A DNA stretch of 64,000 nucleotides, from positions 26,416-90,415 of the forward strand of contig PLZV01000036.1 in NCBI GenBank assembly GCA_003152315.1, read 5' to 3'. The notes below the pieces were generated by a model. The model ran no database searches and was not told the DNA's origin. It saw only the letters and a program-made list of their open reading frames with translations. Below are positions 63,649-64,000 of the stretch, piece after piece; the first letter of the stretch is position 1, and every line of letters starts with the position of its first letter. A program made the translations under genes and the position numbers. The DNA comes from Verrucomicrobiota bacterium. Lineage in GTDB: Bacteria; Verrucomicrobiota; Verrucomicrobiia; Palsa-1439.

Positions 63649-64000
<352 letters not shown>

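Overview
The window looks like chromosomal DNA of a member of the Verrucomicrobiota. The best evidence is the 5' end of a 16S rRNA gene at the right edge, whose first ~50 bases carry wording typical of that phylum (AACGAACGCTGGCGGCGTGG, then ATAAGACATGCAAGTCGAACG). Supporting signs are a GreA domain on a ~550-residue helical extension, a porin with a terminal Phe, and interspersed palindromic repeats that read as TGGTP and KTNP/NEPT peptides. Genes are densely packed, with many 4-base ATGA/GTGA overlaps. Four promoters share the form TTGACA-N16-TATAxT or close to it.

Layout. 1-4.6 kb: tail of an exopolysaccharide/surface glycan cluster (sugar oxidoreductase, alpha/alpha-toroid protein, WecB, WecG/TagA), then a TPR membrane protein. 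4.6-7.4 kb: two strongly promoted envelope genes (secreted protein, porin), each with a structured leader. 7.4-19 kb: housekeeping and small-molecule genes (Nudix, ferredoxin, aldo/keto reductase, FHA, DJ-1, ThiD, ComEC, NagA, NDUFA9-like). 19-25.3 kb: an EF-G2-type GTPase, and a GntR-controlled ABC transporter operon on the minus strand. 25.4-37.4 kb: envelope glycan functions (glycoside hydrolase-glycosyltransferase fusion, two paralogous glycosyltransferases, a GT-C-like membrane protein, Wza- and Wzc-like export proteins), with the GreA-domain protein between them. 37.4-38.1 kb: a gene-free cluster of palindromic repeats. 38.1-42.6 kb, minus strand: an ECF sigma factor unit with CpxP-like periplasmic proteins and archease, then RlmN and a glycosyltransferase. 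43.3-48.8 kb, minus strand: gyrB-HEPN-gyrA. 49.0-55.1 kb: a sulfur operon. 55.1-61.4 kb: small conserved genes, MenG/UbiE, galactose genes and two secreted or intracellular hydrolases. 61.9 kb to the end: tRNA-Ser, a second repeat patch with a decayed gene fragment, a cold-shock gene and the start of an rRNA operon.

The most interesting unit is the sulfur operon (49.0-55.1 kb). An Rrf2 regulator precedes a promoter and a clear SAM-I riboswitch, followed by a threonine-synthase-like enzyme, a CysO-like sulfur carrier ending in Gly-Gly, a NIL-domain protein, CysH, CysD and a CysN-CysC fusion. SAM control, a sulfur carrier and a NIL protein all suggest methionine/homocysteine synthesis rather than threonine synthesis. 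I propose that the threonine-synthase-like enzyme may make homocysteine from O-phosphohomoserine and protein thiocarboxylate, by analogy with CysM/CysO. This is inference. The activating E1 enzyme and any carrier protease are not in the window.
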